A stretch of 64,000 nucleotides of DNA, taken from contig CAVZSM010000019.1 in the NCBI GenBank assembly GCA_963777905.1, forward strand, positions 124,001-188,000, given 5' to 3'. The notes under the pieces were generated by a model. The model ran no database searches. It saw only the letters and a list, made by a program, of their open reading frames with translations, and was not told where the DNA came from. This DNA comes from Trebonia sp963777905. Its GTDB lineage: Bacteria; Actinomycetota; Actinomycetes; Streptosporangiales; Streptosporangiaceae. Within the stretch, counting starts at the first letter, position 1; each line of letters starts with the position of its first letter. The position numbers and the translations under genes are program-made. Below are positions 16,938-25,192 of this stretch, in pieces.

Positions 16938-17888
16938 ATGACGACAACCATGCGGGTGATCCGGCAGGAGGTCCTCGGCGGGCCCGAGGTGCTCCGCGAA
17001 ACCGAGGTCCCCCGGCCGGAGCCCGGCATCAGCCAGGTCCTGGTGCGGGTGCACGCGGCCGGGGTGAACCCCACCGACTGGAGTCACCGGGCGTTCCCGA
17101 TCTTCCTCGGCCCGCCGCCGTTCACGCTCGGCTGGGACGTGTCAGGCGTGGTCGAGGCGACCGGTTTCGGCGTCACCTTGTTCCAGCCGGGCGACGAGGT
17201 GTTCGGCATGCTGCCGTACCCGCACGGCGTCGGCTCGCACGCCGAGTACGTCACGGCGCCCACCCGCGCCTTCGCGCGCAAGCCGGAGAACGTGGATCAC
17301 GTGCAGGCGGCCGCGCTGCCGCTGGCGGCGCTGACCGCGTGGCAGGCCCTCAACGACACCGCGCGCCTGGAAGCCGGGCAGCGCGTCCTCATCCACGCCG
17401 CGGCCGGGGGAGTCGGCCATCTCGCCGTGCAGATCGCCAGGGCGCGCGGCGCGTACGTGATCGGCACGGCCAGCGCTAAGAACCACGACCTGGTGCGCGG
17501 CCTCGGCACCGACGAGATGATCGACTACCAGGCGACCGACTTCGCGGCCGCGGTCAGCGACGTGGACGTCGTGCTGGACACGGTCGGCGGCGACTACCCG
17601 GCCCGGTCGCTGCGCACAATCCGCGCTGGCGGCCAGCTGATCAGCCTGCTCCCATTCCCCCCTGAGGTAGCCGAAGAGGCCGCCAGGCTAGGCGTCCGCG
17701 CCCAGGTCATGCTCGTGGAGCACGATCACGGCGGACTGTCCGCGATCGCGGACCTGGTAACCGAAGGCAAGCTCCGCCCGGTCATCGCGGCCACGTTCCC
17801 GCTGTCCGACGCCGCCAAAGCCCATGAGCTCGGCGAAAAGAGGCACGTCGCAGGGAAGCTGGTCCTCACGATGGACCTACCCCAGTGA
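16938..17888 (+). CDS. NADP-dependent quinone-oxidoreductase-like zinc-less alcohol dehydrogenase
   Basis: 316 residues of the MDR superfamily. The GroES-like N-terminal half contains VRVHAAGVNPTDWSHR and FTLGWDVSGVVEATG. The Rossmann half has the nucleotide motif HAAAGGVGHLAVQIARARGA and DVVLDTVGG. Catalytic-zinc residues are absent, as in quinone/crotonyl-CoA-type reductases. It likely reduces a quinone or enone with NADPH. Its stop overlaps a GTG that opens a truncated amidohydrolase, a remnant of a former two-gene operon. Confidence 0.9.
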   Translation: MTTTMRVIRQEVLGGPEVLRETEVPRPEPGISQVLVRVHAAGVNPTDWSHRAFPIFLGPPPFTLGWDVSGVVEATGFGVTLFQPGDEVFGMLPYPHGVGSHAEYVTAPTRAFARKPENVDHVQAAALPLAALTAWQALNDTARLEAGQRVLIHAAAGGVGHLAVQIARARGAYVIGTASAKNHDLVRGLGTDEMIDYQATDFAAAVSDVDVVLDTVGGDYPARSLRTIRAGGQLISLLPFPPEVAEEAARLGVRAQVMLVEHDHGGLSAIADLVTEGKLRPVIAATFPLSDAAKAHELGEKRHVAGKLVLTMDLPQ

Positions 17889-17974
17889 CCGAGGCGGCGG
17901 AACTCGGCGGTTTGTACAAGGACATCCACGCACACCCCGAGCTGGCGTTCGCCGGGCACCGCACGGCCGCCTAA
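17885..17974 (+). pseudogene. N-terminal remnant of an M20-type amidohydrolase
   Basis: The frame starts with a GTG overlapping the previous stop (GTGA) and encodes 29 residues with LYKDIHAHPELAFAGHRTAA, closely like the N-terminus of M20/amidohydrolase peptidases (LY-DLHAHPELSF-EHRTA). It stops at TAA 17972-17974, which overlaps the stop of the opposing luciferase-like gene. The rest of the roughly 400-residue enzyme is missing. A deletion fused the start of this gene to the end of its neighbour. Confidence 0.75.
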
Positions 17975-18828
17975 GGAAACACCTCGCCGAGAATCTCCCC
18001 GATCGCCGGGATCCGCCCCGGGTCCGAGGGCCCGATGATCACCGCGCCGTCGGCGCCCGCGGCCGCCCACGACCGGGCGCCGGCCGCGAACGCGTCCAGG
18101 TCGGCGGGGGCCGCCGCGAACACGGTCCTGGTGATCTCCAGCGGGTCGCGCCCCACCCGCCCGCAGTGCCGGTCGAGCACCTCGAACTTGTGCCGCAGCT
18201 CCGCCGGGTCGGCGGCGAACACGTTGCACGCGTCCCCGTACCGCGCCACCAGGTCGAGCGTGCGGCGCTCCCCGCCGCCTGCCACCAGGACGGGAATCGT
18301 GGCGTGCACCGGCCGCGGCGAGTTCCGCGCGTCCCGCATGGTGTAGAACTTCCCGGACAACGTGGCCCGCCCCTCGGTGAGCAGCGCGTCACAGATCGCC
18401 AGCGCCTCCTCGAGCCGGTCGAACCGCTCGCCGGCGGACGGGAAGGAGATGCCGTAGGCCTCGCTTTCCGCGACGTCCCACCCGGCGCCGATGCCGAGCA
18501 CGGCCCGCCCGCGCGACAGCACGTCGAGTGCGGTCACCGCCTTGGCGAGCAGCCCGGGGTGGCGCAGCGTCACGGGACTGACCAGCGCGAACAGCCGCAC
18601 CGTCGCCGTCCGCATCGCCAGCGCCCCGAGCAGCGTGTACGCGTCGAACATGGGCGAGTCAGGCCCGCCGCCGACCTGGTTCTGGTGCACGTGGTCAGGC
18701 ACCGACACCGCGTCGAACCCGGCCGCCTCCGCGGACCGCACGGCCTCCGCGAGCCGGTCGAACACCGCGGGCCCGTCGTCCGCGGTGCCGTACGACCCGA
18801 AATGCATGCCACGCCGGAACAGCACCAT
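17971..18828 (-). CDS. LLM-class F420-dependent oxidoreductase
   Basis: 285 residues, TIM-barrel luciferase-like family: GMHFGSYGTADDGPAVF, AEAAGFDAVSVPDHVHQN, VSPVTLRHPGLLAKAVTALD, LSRGRAVLGIGAGWDVAESEAYG and VLVAGGGERRTLDLVARYGDACN. These enzymes use reduced F420 (or FMN) to reduce or oxygenate small molecules; the substrate is unknown. ATG 18828 has AGGGAG upstream, and the 46-bp element at 18841-18886 ends 12 nt before it. The paralogue at 39220 shares the same layout. Confidence 0.88.
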   Translation of the reverse strand: MVLFRRGMHFGSYGTADDGPAVFDRLAEAVRSAEAAGFDAVSVPDHVHQNQVGGGPDSPMFDAYTLLGALAMRTATVRLFALVSPVTLRHPGLLAKAVTALDVLSRGRAVLGIGAGWDVAESEAYGISFPSAGERFDRLEEALAICDALLTEGRATLSGKFYTMRDARNSPRPVHATIPVLVAGGGERRTLDLVARYGDACNVFAADPAELRHKFEVLDRHCGRVGRDPLEITRTVFAAAPADLDAFAAGARSWAAAGADGAVIIGPSDPGRIPAIGEILGEVFP

Positions 18829-18840
18829 CTGACTCTCCCT

Positions 18841-18886
18841 GTTCGAAATGAATAAAAGCATCATCCCGAACGGACGCGGGGTGACT
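18841..18886 (-). promoter_or_regulatory. 46-bp element, copy 1 (upstream of LLM gene)
   Basis: Read on the minus strand: AGTCAC (18886-18881), 6 nt, TCC, then a 31-bp block with inverted arms GTTCGGGA and TTTCGAAC around ATGCTTTT (18871-18841). A second copy with the same spacing and at least 80% identity in the 31-bp block is at 49738-49783. It sits where a promoter/operator is expected, 12 nt before the ATG. Confidence 0.65.
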
Positions 18887-18927
18887 CTCACACCCCCCAA
18901 GTTCGCGTCCGCAGTGCGGTGGCGGCC

Positions 18928-19461
18928 TCAGGCGAAGGCGCTGACCTGGTCGTCGACCGGGGCGCCGGTGAGCCGGTTGGCGAGCGTCGACATGACGTAG
19001 GTGCCGATGCCGAGGACGACCTCGAGCGCGTTGCGCTCGGTGTAACCGTGGCCGAGGAAGGCGCGCAGGGCCGGCTCGCCGACGTCGCCCGCGGTGTCGA
19101 GCACCCGCAGGGTGAACTCCCTGAGCGCGTCCAGCCTCGGGTCGGCGAGCGGCTGAGCGCCGCGCAGCGCGGCGATCAGGCAGGCGTCCGCGCGCAGCGC
19201 GGTGAGCCGCGCGGTGTGCATCGCAACGCAGAGGTGACAGCCGTTCCTCGTGGCGATCGTCATGATGACGACCTCGCGCGCCACCGGGTCCAGCGTGGTC
19301 GAGTCGAATAGCCCGCTGAGCTTCTGGAAGCCGTCGAGCAGCTGCGGGGAGCTGGCCCACCGGGCGGTGGCGGCCGGCAGGTAGCCGAGGTGATTCGCGG
19401 TGGCGGTCATGACGCGCCGGGCGGCGGGCGGCGCGGATTCGATGGTGTGCTCGGTGAACAT
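18928..19461 (-). CDS. carboxymuconolactone decarboxylase (AhpD-like) family protein
   Basis: 177 residues, all-helical CMD fold. The redox CxxC with the downstream His is present (NGCHLCVAMHTARLTAL), as in AhpD-type peroxidase partners, preceded by LDPVAREVVIMTIATR. These proteins act as thiol-dependent peroxidases or as decarboxylases; the CxxC favours the former. It is divergent from a MarR regulator with a perfect palindrome between the two, so it is probably induced by a redox or chemical signal. No other genes share the operon. Confidence 0.88.
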   Translation of the reverse strand: MFTEHTIESAPPAARRVMTATANHLGYLPAATARWASSPQLLDGFQKLSGLFDSTTLDPVAREVVIMTIATRNGCHLCVAMHTARLTALRADACLIAALRGAQPLADPRLDALREFTLRVLDTAGDVGEPALRAFLGHGYTERNALEVVLGIGTYVMSTLANRLTGAPVDDQVSAFA

Positions 19462-19483
19462 TGCGGTCCTCCGCTATCGTTAA

Positions 19484-19500
19484 AGACAACTTGGTTGTCT
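19484..19500. promoter_or_regulatory. MarR operator
   Basis: AGACAAC-TTG-GTTGTCT, perfect 7-bp arms, between the divergent CMD and MarR genes. A further half-site GGTTGTC lies just before the MarR ATG. The size and location match MarR-family operators. Confidence 0.75.
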
Positions 19501-19523
19501 AAAACAGTAAACGAGGTTGTCGA

Positions 19524-19997
19524 ATGACGTCAAGCGCCGCCGCCGGGTATGAGCTGCCGTTGCTGCTGTTCGGCGGGTTCCGGGCGATCATCGACGAACT
19601 GCACGGCGAGCTGGCCCGCAGGGGGCATCAGGACCTGCGCCCGGCGCACGGGTTCGCGATGCAGGCCATCGGGTTCCGCGGCGCGACGGCGAGCGAGGTC
19701 GGCAGGCGGCTGGGCATCTCCAAGCAGGCGGCGGGCAAGACGATCGAGCGCCTGGAGGCGCTCGGCTACGCGCAGCGGGCGGGCGACAGCGCCGACCGCC
19801 GCCGCAAGCTGACCAGGCTCACGCCGCGCGGCGTCGCCGCGCTGACGCTCTCAGCGGAGATATTCGGCGACATCAGGGACCGCTGGGCGCGCACCCTCGG
19901 CGACGACCGGGTCGCGGACCTGGAGGCCAGCCTGCGGACGATGGTGCCTGGCGAGACATTCCGGCTGGACGTGCCGGGCTGGCTCGGCGCGTCCTAG
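19524..19997 (+). CDS. MarR family transcriptional regulator
   Basis: 157 residues. Winged helix: HGFAMQAIGFRGATASEVGR, recognition helix LGISKQAAGKTIERLEALGY and wing DSADRRRKLTRLTPRG. Helices at both ends form the dimer. It is expected to repress itself and the divergent CMD gene through the 17-bp palindrome in between, and to release DNA on binding a phenolic compound or on oxidation. It has no cysteine in the visible core, so small-ligand sensing is more likely. Confidence 0.9.
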   Translation: MTSSAAAGYELPLLLFGGFRAIIDELHGELARRGHQDLRPAHGFAMQAIGFRGATASEVGRRLGISKQAAGKTIERLEALGYAQRAGDSADRRRKLTRLTPRGVAALTLSAEIFGDIRDRWARTLGDDRVADLEASLRTMVPGETFRLDVPGWLGAS

Positions 19998-20020
19998 GCC
20001 CGGCCGGCTAAGCCCTGCCG

Positions 20021-21208
20021 CTAAGCGGGGACGATGCGCAGCGGCAGCTTCTCGTGGCCGTGCACCGCCATGTTCGTGGTCACCTCCGGCTCGCCGGCCA
20101 GCTCGATGGACCGCACGTGGCGGGCGAGCGCCGACAGCAGCGACACCCCTTCGAGGCGGGCGACCCGCGCGCCGACGCAGGCGTGCACGCCGAACCCCAG
20201 GCCGAGGTGCTTGTTGACCACGTCGCGGGTGATGTCGTAGGCGGCCGGGTTCTCCCAGCGCCGCGGGTCCCGGCCGCCGGGCATGTGCAGGAGCAGGATC
20301 TTCGCGTCCTCAGGCAGCTCGGTCCCGTCCACGTCGACGGTCCCGGTCGCGCGGCGCCTGGTGAACCTGGCCGGATTGTCGTACCTGATGCCCTCCTCGA
20401 AGGCCCGCACCGAGAACTCGTCGATGTCAGACCGCAGCAGCTGGTACTGATCGGGGAACTCCGCCAGCGCGCGCAGCGTGTTGCCCAGCGAGTAGATCGT
20501 GGTGTCGGACCCCGCCGAGTACAGGGTGCGGACGAGGATTTCGGCCTCTTCCTGGGTGACGGCGCCGGTGTCGGCGGCTTCGTACATGGCCATGCAGATG
20601 CCGCCGGGCTGGACCATGTCCCGCTTGCAGTTGACGGCGACCCACTCGAAGACCTCGAACGCCTCGTCCATCGACTGCTGGTAGATCTCGTTCTTCGGCC
20701 CGAACATGTTGAACTGCGCGTGCCCGAACCTGATCAGCATTTCCCTGTTGTTGTCCCCGAGGCCGATCGCGTCGGGGAACACCGTCAGCACGTACGCCTT
20801 CGCGAGGTCGGTGTGCCCGTCGATGATGCCGTCGGGCGCGTCGAGCAGGGACCGCACGATCTGGTCCGCCGCCTGCTCGAAGGCGTCCTGCATCCGGCGG
20901 AGCACGGCGGGGGACATGCCCTTGCTGATCACGGTCCTGACCCGCTGGTGGTCCGGCGGGTCGTCGGACAGCAGGATCATGGGCTGGCCGACCTCTTCGA
21001 ACGCCGGCCTGGTCGAGCTGAACGCCTTCCAGTCCCGCATCATGAGCTCGATCTGGGCGTGCCGGCCTGTGGCCCACACGTCGTACTGCGGCGAATAGAC
21101 GACCGGTCCCGCCTCGCGGATCATGCCGTCGTACTTCTGCGGATCCCTGATGACCTCTGGGCTGAACCAGTCGAAACCGGTGTCCACCGCCGAGTCGCTC
21201 GCGGGCAT
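20021..21208 (-). CDS. cytochrome P450
   Basis: 395 residues. The haem loop is LGFGVHACVGARVARLEG with the thiolate Cys at about 344, the I-helix is YSAGSDTTIYSLGNTL, and the ExxR motif lies in FEEGIRYDNPARFTRR. It is a soluble class I bacterial P450 that hydroxylates a small substrate, needing ferredoxin and ferredoxin reductase. The start at ATG 21208 has GGGAGG 5 nt upstream and is preferred over 21262. The ferredoxin gene is divergent at 21322. Related enzymes often act on aromatic or alicyclic compounds, but the substrate is open. Confidence 0.93.
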   Translation of the reverse strand: MPASDSAVDTGFDWFSPEVIRDPQKYDGMIREAGPVVYSPQYDVWATGRHAQIELMMRDWKAFSSTRPAFEEVGQPMILLSDDPPDHQRVRTVISKGMSPAVLRRMQDAFEQAADQIVRSLLDAPDGIIDGHTDLAKAYVLTVFPDAIGLGDNNREMLIRFGHAQFNMFGPKNEIYQQSMDEAFEVFEWVAVNCKRDMVQPGGICMAMYEAADTGAVTQEEAEILVRTLYSAGSDTTIYSLGNTLRALAEFPDQYQLLRSDIDEFSVRAFEEGIRYDNPARFTRRRATGTVDVDGTELPEDAKILLLHMPGGRDPRRWENPAAYDITRDVVNKHLGLGFGVHACVGARVARLEGVSLLSALARHVRSIELAGEPEVTTNMAVHGHEKLPLRIVPA

Positions 21209-21321
21209 CGGCGCCTCCCGCCTCTGTTCGTCGACTTGCCCGGATCGTAAGACCCGCGTCACTCGGCGGTCAATATACGATGTCGCTGGCCTGTGGCCGG
21301 CACCAAAGTTACGATCTGCGC

Positions 21322-21513
21322 ATGAGGGTGACCGTTGATACAGGCCTGTGCGAGGCCAACGCCGTCTGCGCCGGCCTGGTTCCCGAGGTCTTCTACGTGG
21401 ACGACGAGGACGAGCTGCACATCCTGACGAGCGAGGTCCCGCCGGAGCTCGCCAACCGCGTCAGGGAAGCGGTCATGTCCTGCCCGAAGACGGCTCTCCT
21501 CCTCGAGGAATAG
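21322..21513 (+). CDS. [3Fe-4S]-type ferredoxin
   Basis: 63 residues, full length for P450-partner ferredoxins. Cluster ligands are in LCEANAVCAGLVPEVF (C-x5-C) and VMSCPKTALLL. The missing second cysteine of a classical CxxCxxC motif makes it a [3Fe-4S] or alternative-ligand [4Fe-4S] type. It should deliver electrons to the divergent P450. A TACGAT box 6 nt before the ATG hints at a leaderless transcript. The next gene starts 2 nt after its stop. Confidence 0.93.
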   Translation: MRVTVDTGLCEANAVCAGLVPEVFYVDDEDELHILTSEVPPELANRVREAVMSCPKTALLLEE

Positions 21514-21515
21514 TC

Positions 21516-22313
21516 GTGGAGGCTGCCGGCGGGCCGCGCATCGACGCCAGCGTGGCGCACAGCGCCCGGGTGCACGATTACTGGCTCGGCGGCAAGGACA
21601 ACTTCGCCGTCGACCGGGCCGCGGGCGACGCGGTGCAGGCCGCCTACCCGGGGATCGTGCAGTCCGTGCGGGCCAACAGGGCGTTCCTGGCTCGCGTCGT
21701 GCGGTTCCTGGCCGCGGAGGCCGGGATAACCCAGTTCCTCGACATCGGCACCGGCATCCCCGCCGCGAACAACACCCACGAGGTGGCGCAGCCCGTGGCG
21801 CCCGGCGCCCGCGTCGTCTACGTGGACTACGACCCGGTCGTCCTTCAGCACGCCCGCGCGCTGCTCACCAGCGGCCCGCGGGGAACAGTCGATTACATCG
21901 ACGCGGACCTGCGCGACACGGAAAAGATCGTGCGGGAGGCGGCGCGGACGCTGGACTTCGGCCAGCCGGTGGCGATCATGCTGATCGCCGTCATGCACCT
22001 GATCGTGGACGCCGCCGATCCCTACGGGATCGTCGGCCAGCTGAAGGACGCGATGCTTCCTGGCAGCTACCTCGCCCTGTCCCAGGTGGCGTCGGACATC
22101 GAGCCCGAGCGGATGGCCGAAGCGGCCCGGCAGTACAACCAGCGGGCACGCGAGACGCAGCGGCACCGCACGCACGCCGAGGTGGCCAGGTTCTTCGACG
22201 GCCTTGAGCTGCTCGAGCCAGGCGTGGTGGTGGTGCCGCAATGGCGCCCCCAGTCCACGGCAGAGGCCGAAGCGCATTCCGGGATGTGGGGCGGCGTAGG
22301 CCGCCGCGCATGA
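21516..22313 (+). CDS. S-adenosyl methyltransferase (DUF574 family)
   Basis: 265 residues. The hallmark HSARVHDYWLGGKDNFAVDR is at the start, then FLDIGTGIPAANNTHEVAQ as the SAM site and VVYVDYDPVVLQHARALL. This family is expanded in actinomycetes and mostly of unknown substrate; it often lies beside regulators or biosynthetic genes. GTG 21516 is 2 nt after the ferredoxin stop, and the synthetase begins 19 nt later, so the three form an operon. Confidence 0.9.
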   Translation: MEAAGGPRIDASVAHSARVHDYWLGGKDNFAVDRAAGDAVQAAYPGIVQSVRANRAFLARVVRFLAAEAGITQFLDIGTGIPAANNTHEVAQPVAPGARVVYVDYDPVVLQHARALLTSGPRGTVDYIDADLRDTEKIVREAARTLDFGQPVAIMLIAVMHLIVDAADPYGIVGQLKDAMLPGSYLALSQVASDIEPERMAEAARQYNQRARETQRHRTHAEVARFFDGLELLEPGVVVVPQWRPQSTAEAEAHSGMWGGVGRRA

Positions 22314-22332
22314 GAGCAAGGGCGGCTGGGTA

Positions 22333-23994
22333 GTGGACGTCTCCTTCGGCACCGTCTGGGAGGCGTTCGCCCGCGAGCTGCCGGACGCCACCGCGATCTC
22401 CGATCCTGGCCGGGACTACAGCTACGCGGAATTCGAGGAGCGGTCCGCGCGGCTGGCCGCCGCGCTGGCGGACGCCGGCGTCGGTCCCGGGGACAAGGTC
22501 GCGTGCTACCTGTACAACGGGGCCGCCTACCTGGAGACGGTGTTCGCCGCCTTCAAGCTCGGCGCGGTGCCGGTCAACGTCAACTACCGGTACACCAGCG
22601 AGGAGCTGTTCGCGCTGCTGGCCGACGCCGACGCCGCGGCCATGGTGTTCAGCGCCGAGCTGGCCGGGAACATCGCGGACGTCGCGGCCAGGCTCCCGTC
22701 GCTGCGCCTGCTCGTCAGGGTGGGCGCGGGTGCCGCTGTGCCGGATGCCGCTGTGCCGGATGCCGCTGTGCCGGATGTCGCCGTGCCGGATGCCGTTGAG
22801 CTCGGAGAGCTGCTCGCCGCGCACGCGCCGCGCCCGGCGCGGCCGCGGCCGGGGTCCGATGAGCTCTTCATGTACACCGGCGGCACGACGGGCAAGCCGA
22901 AGGGAGTGATCTGGCGGCTGTCGGACCTGATGCACTCCATGGAGGTGTCGGTCTTCCAGCGGCTCGGGGTGACCGCACTGCCCGGCACGCTCGACGAGGC
23001 GGTGCGGGTCGCGGCCGCCGCCAGGTCCGCGGGCAGGTCGCCGGTCCTGATGCCGGCCGTCCCGCTGATGCACGCGACCGGGCTGTTCAACTCGATGGGC
23101 GCCCTGCTGGCAGGCGGCCGGGTGGTCACCGCCCGCCACGGCCGGCTGGACCCGCGGCACGTCTGGGAGACCGTCGCCGCCCAGCGGGTGCGCACGCTCG
23201 TGGTGGCCGGCAACGCGGTGTGCCAGCCGCTCGTCGACGAGCTCGCCGCCGCCGAGCGGGCCGGGCGGCCGCACGACCTCAGCTCACTGGACTCCGTGGT
23301 CAGCTCGGGCACCGTGCTGAGCGACCGGCTGAAGCGCGCCCTGCACGAGCGAGCCAGCGTCACGATCACCGACGCGATCGCCTCGAGCGAAGGGGGCCCG
23401 TTCGCGTACGCGGTCACCTCATCCGTCGACGACCTGCCGGCCAGGTTCTTCCCTGCCGCTCCCACGAAGGTGCTGGCCGGCGACAGGCCGGTGGCGCCCG
23501 GCAGCGGGCAGGTCGGCGTGCTCGCCTTCGGCGGCCCGATACCGCTCGGGTACTACAAGGACACCGCCAAGACCACGGCCACGTTCCGCATTGTCGATGG
23601 GGTCCGCTACACCATGCCAGGCGACCTGGCGATGGTCGAGCAGGACGGCGCCATCCGGTTTCTCGGCCGCGGCGCCGGCGTCATCAACACCGGCGGCGAG
23701 AAGGTCCACCCGCAGGAAGTCGAGGACGTGCTGCTCGCCCATCCCGGCGTGACGGACGCCTCCGTGGTCGGCGTCCCCGACGAGACGTGGGGCGAGCGCG
23801 TGATGGCCGTGGTGGCGACCGGAAGCACCGCACTGACCGCGGCGGAGCTGCGCGACGCGGTGCGGAGCCGGCTGGCCGGGTACAAGGTGCCGCGCGGCAT
23901 CGTGCTGCTGCCCAGCCTGCCGCGGACGCCCGCGGGCAAGCTCGAGCTCGCCGAGGTGCGGCGCATCCTGGCGGCCGAGGCGCCAGAGAGCTGA
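22333..23994 (+). CDS. acyl-CoA synthetase (AMP-binding)
   Basis: 553 residues of the ANL superfamily. P-loop: MYTGGTTGKPKGVIWR; A5-like ITDAIASSEGGPFAYAV; A8 hinge VINTGGEKVHPQEVEDVL; catalytic Lys in PRTPAGKLELAEVRR. It activates a carboxylic acid as acyl-AMP and then acyl-CoA, probably a fatty, steroid or aromatic acid. Residues near 136-155 carry an in-frame 4x VPDAA-like repeat, a local insertion not typical of the family. GTG start. Together with the P450 and ferredoxin it suggests breakdown of an organic acid. Confidence 0.92.
   Translation: MDVSFGTVWEAFARELPDATAISDPGRDYSYAEFEERSARLAAALADAGVGPGDKVACYLYNGAAYLETVFAAFKLGAVPVNVNYRYTSEELFALLADADAAAMVFSAELAGNIADVAARLPSLRLLVRVGAGAAVPDAAVPDAAVPDVAVPDAVELGELLAAHAPRPARPRPGSDELFMYTGGTTGKPKGVIWRLSDLMHSMEVSVFQRLGVTALPGTLDEAVRVAAAARSAGRSPVLMPAVPLMHATGLFNSMGALLAGGRVVTARHGRLDPRHVWETVAAQRVRTLVVAGNAVCQPLVDELAAAERAGRPHDLSSLDSVVSSGTVLSDRLKRALHERASVTITDAIASSEGGPFAYAVTSSVDDLPARFFPAAPTKVLAGDRPVAPGSGQVGVLAFGGPIPLGYYKDTAKTTATFRIVDGVRYTMPGDLAMVEQDGAIRFLGRGAGVINTGGEKVHPQEVEDVLLAHPGVTDASVVGVPDETWGERVMAVVATGSTALTAAELRDAVRSRLAGYKVPRGIVLLPSLPRTPAGKLELAEVRRILAAEAPES
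22738..22797 (+). repeat. in-frame 15-bp tandem repeat, four units
   Basis: Four copies of GTGCCGGATGCCGCT (units at 22738, 22753, 22768, 22783; the first two identical, the last two with one or two changes) encode VPDAA/VPDVA/VPDAV inside the acyl-CoA synthetase. Copy number may vary by slippage between strains. Confidence 0.9.
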
Positions 23995-24008
23995 CGAGCC
24001 AGGGCCGC

Positions 24009-24938
24009 TCAGGCCGGCTCGGTGGCCGCCGACAGCAGGCCGGTCTCCGCTGGCGTCAGCTCCAGCTTGACCGCGGGCAGGATCTCCGCCAGCTGCCCGG
24101 TCGACCGCGCGCTCGCGATCGGCGCGACGACGTGCGGCCGGGTCAGCAGCCAGGCGATCGCGACCGCCGCCGGCGTGGTCCGGCGCGCCGCCGCGACCTG
24201 GTCGAGCGCCTCGAGCGCGGCGCCGCCGCCCTTGGCGAGGTACTCGCCGGCCCGCTGGGCGCGCGGCGAGTCGACCTCCGCGCTGCCCGGCCGGTACTTG
24301 CCGGTCAGGAACCCGCTGGCCAGCGCGTAGTAGGGCAGCACGGCCAGGTCCCACTCGTCCGCGATGGGCGCGAGCGTGCGCTCGTAGTCCCGCTCGACGA
24401 GGTTGTAGTGCGGCTGCAGCACCGTGAATTCGGCGAGCCCCAGCTCGCGCTGCAGCCTGAGTGCCTCGATCAGCCGCTCCGGCGAGTAGTTGGAGGCGGC
24501 GACGTGCCGGACTACCCCGTCGGTGACCAGGGCGTCGAACGCGCGCAGCGACTCCTCGAGCGGCGTCTCCTGATCGTCGTGGTGCACGTAGTACAGGTCG
24601 ACGTAGTCGGTCTGCAGCCGGTCGAGGGAGGCGTGCGCCTCGCTGCGGATATTGTCCGCCCGCAGGTTCCGGTACCTGGGGTCACGCCCGCCGCCGACCT
24701 TCGTGGCGAGCACGATCTGGTCGCGGTTGCCGCGCTCTTTCAGCCAGCGCCCGATGAGCGTCTCGGACCGGCCGTGCTCGACCAGGTAAGAGTTGGCGGT
24801 GTCGACGAAGTTGCCGCCCGCCTCGGTATAGGCGTCGAGCACGGCGCGCGACTGCTGCTCGTCGGCGGTCCACCCGAACACGTTGCCGCCCAGGCAGAGG
24901 GGAAAGACGTCCAGGTTCGTACGGCCAAGGGAAACCAT
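24009..24938 (-). CDS. aldo/keto reductase
   Basis: 309 residues, TIM barrel. The catalytic tetrad is visible: D in GGNFVDTANSYL, Y in the same motif, K in IVLATKVGGGRD and H in DLYYVHHDDQ. NADPH-binding residues lie near the C-terminus (ASARSTGQLAEILPAVKLEL). It reduces aldehydes or ketones with NADPH. It converges on the acyl-CoA synthetase and is not in its operon. The subfamily resembles the YajO/Tas-type group with LGRTNLDVFPLCLGGNVFG at the N-terminus. Confidence 0.92.
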   Translation of the reverse strand: MVSLGRTNLDVFPLCLGGNVFGWTADEQQSRAVLDAYTEAGGNFVDTANSYLVEHGRSETLIGRWLKERGNRDQIVLATKVGGGRDPRYRNLRADNIRSEAHASLDRLQTDYVDLYYVHHDDQETPLEESLRAFDALVTDGVVRHVAASNYSPERLIEALRLQRELGLAEFTVLQPHYNLVERDYERTLAPIADEWDLAVLPYYALASGFLTGKYRPGSAEVDSPRAQRAGEYLAKGGGAALEALDQVAAARRTTPAAVAIAWLLTRPHVVAPIASARSTGQLAEILPAVKLELTPAETGLLSAATEPA

Positions 24939-25040
24939 GCTGCCGAACCTATCAAGGGCGGTGTGCCGCGATCCCCGGAGCGGGAGTCGCCGCGTGGATC
25001 ACACCATCAGTCACAACAGACTCATCCCTCACAGTCGAAG

Positions 25041-25088
25041 ATCAGTCAGCTGACCGATGTCTTGCACCGCAACTTGCAGAAGTATTTG
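25041..25088 (+). promoter_or_regulatory. HATPase promoter element, copy C
   Basis: Inverted relative to copies A and B, as is the gene it serves. Core ATCAGTCAGCTGACCGAT (25041-25058), then 10 nt, GCAACTTGCA (25069-25078), then TATTTG. The order and spacing equal those of copies A (32931-32988) and B (35070-35127). It ends about 105 bp before the stub gene at 25193. Confidence 0.75.
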
Positions 25089-25192
25089 TGCTGCAACGAG
25101 AACTTGATGAGGATCCGCCCGGCGCTCGGTCTTCCCCGCGGGCAGCCGGAGCGCGATCCGCAAAGCCCCTACCGGCCAACTGAAGGAACCGC

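Noticed and set aside
22738..22797. Short repeats as a CRISPR array
   Set aside because: Units are contiguous, in frame and coding; no spacers and no cas genes in the window.
20021..23994. Small natural-product cluster (P450, ferredoxin, methyltransferase, acyl-CoA ligase)
   Set aside because: No core synthase is present; the set fits a catabolic or tailoring function equally well, so no cluster was called.
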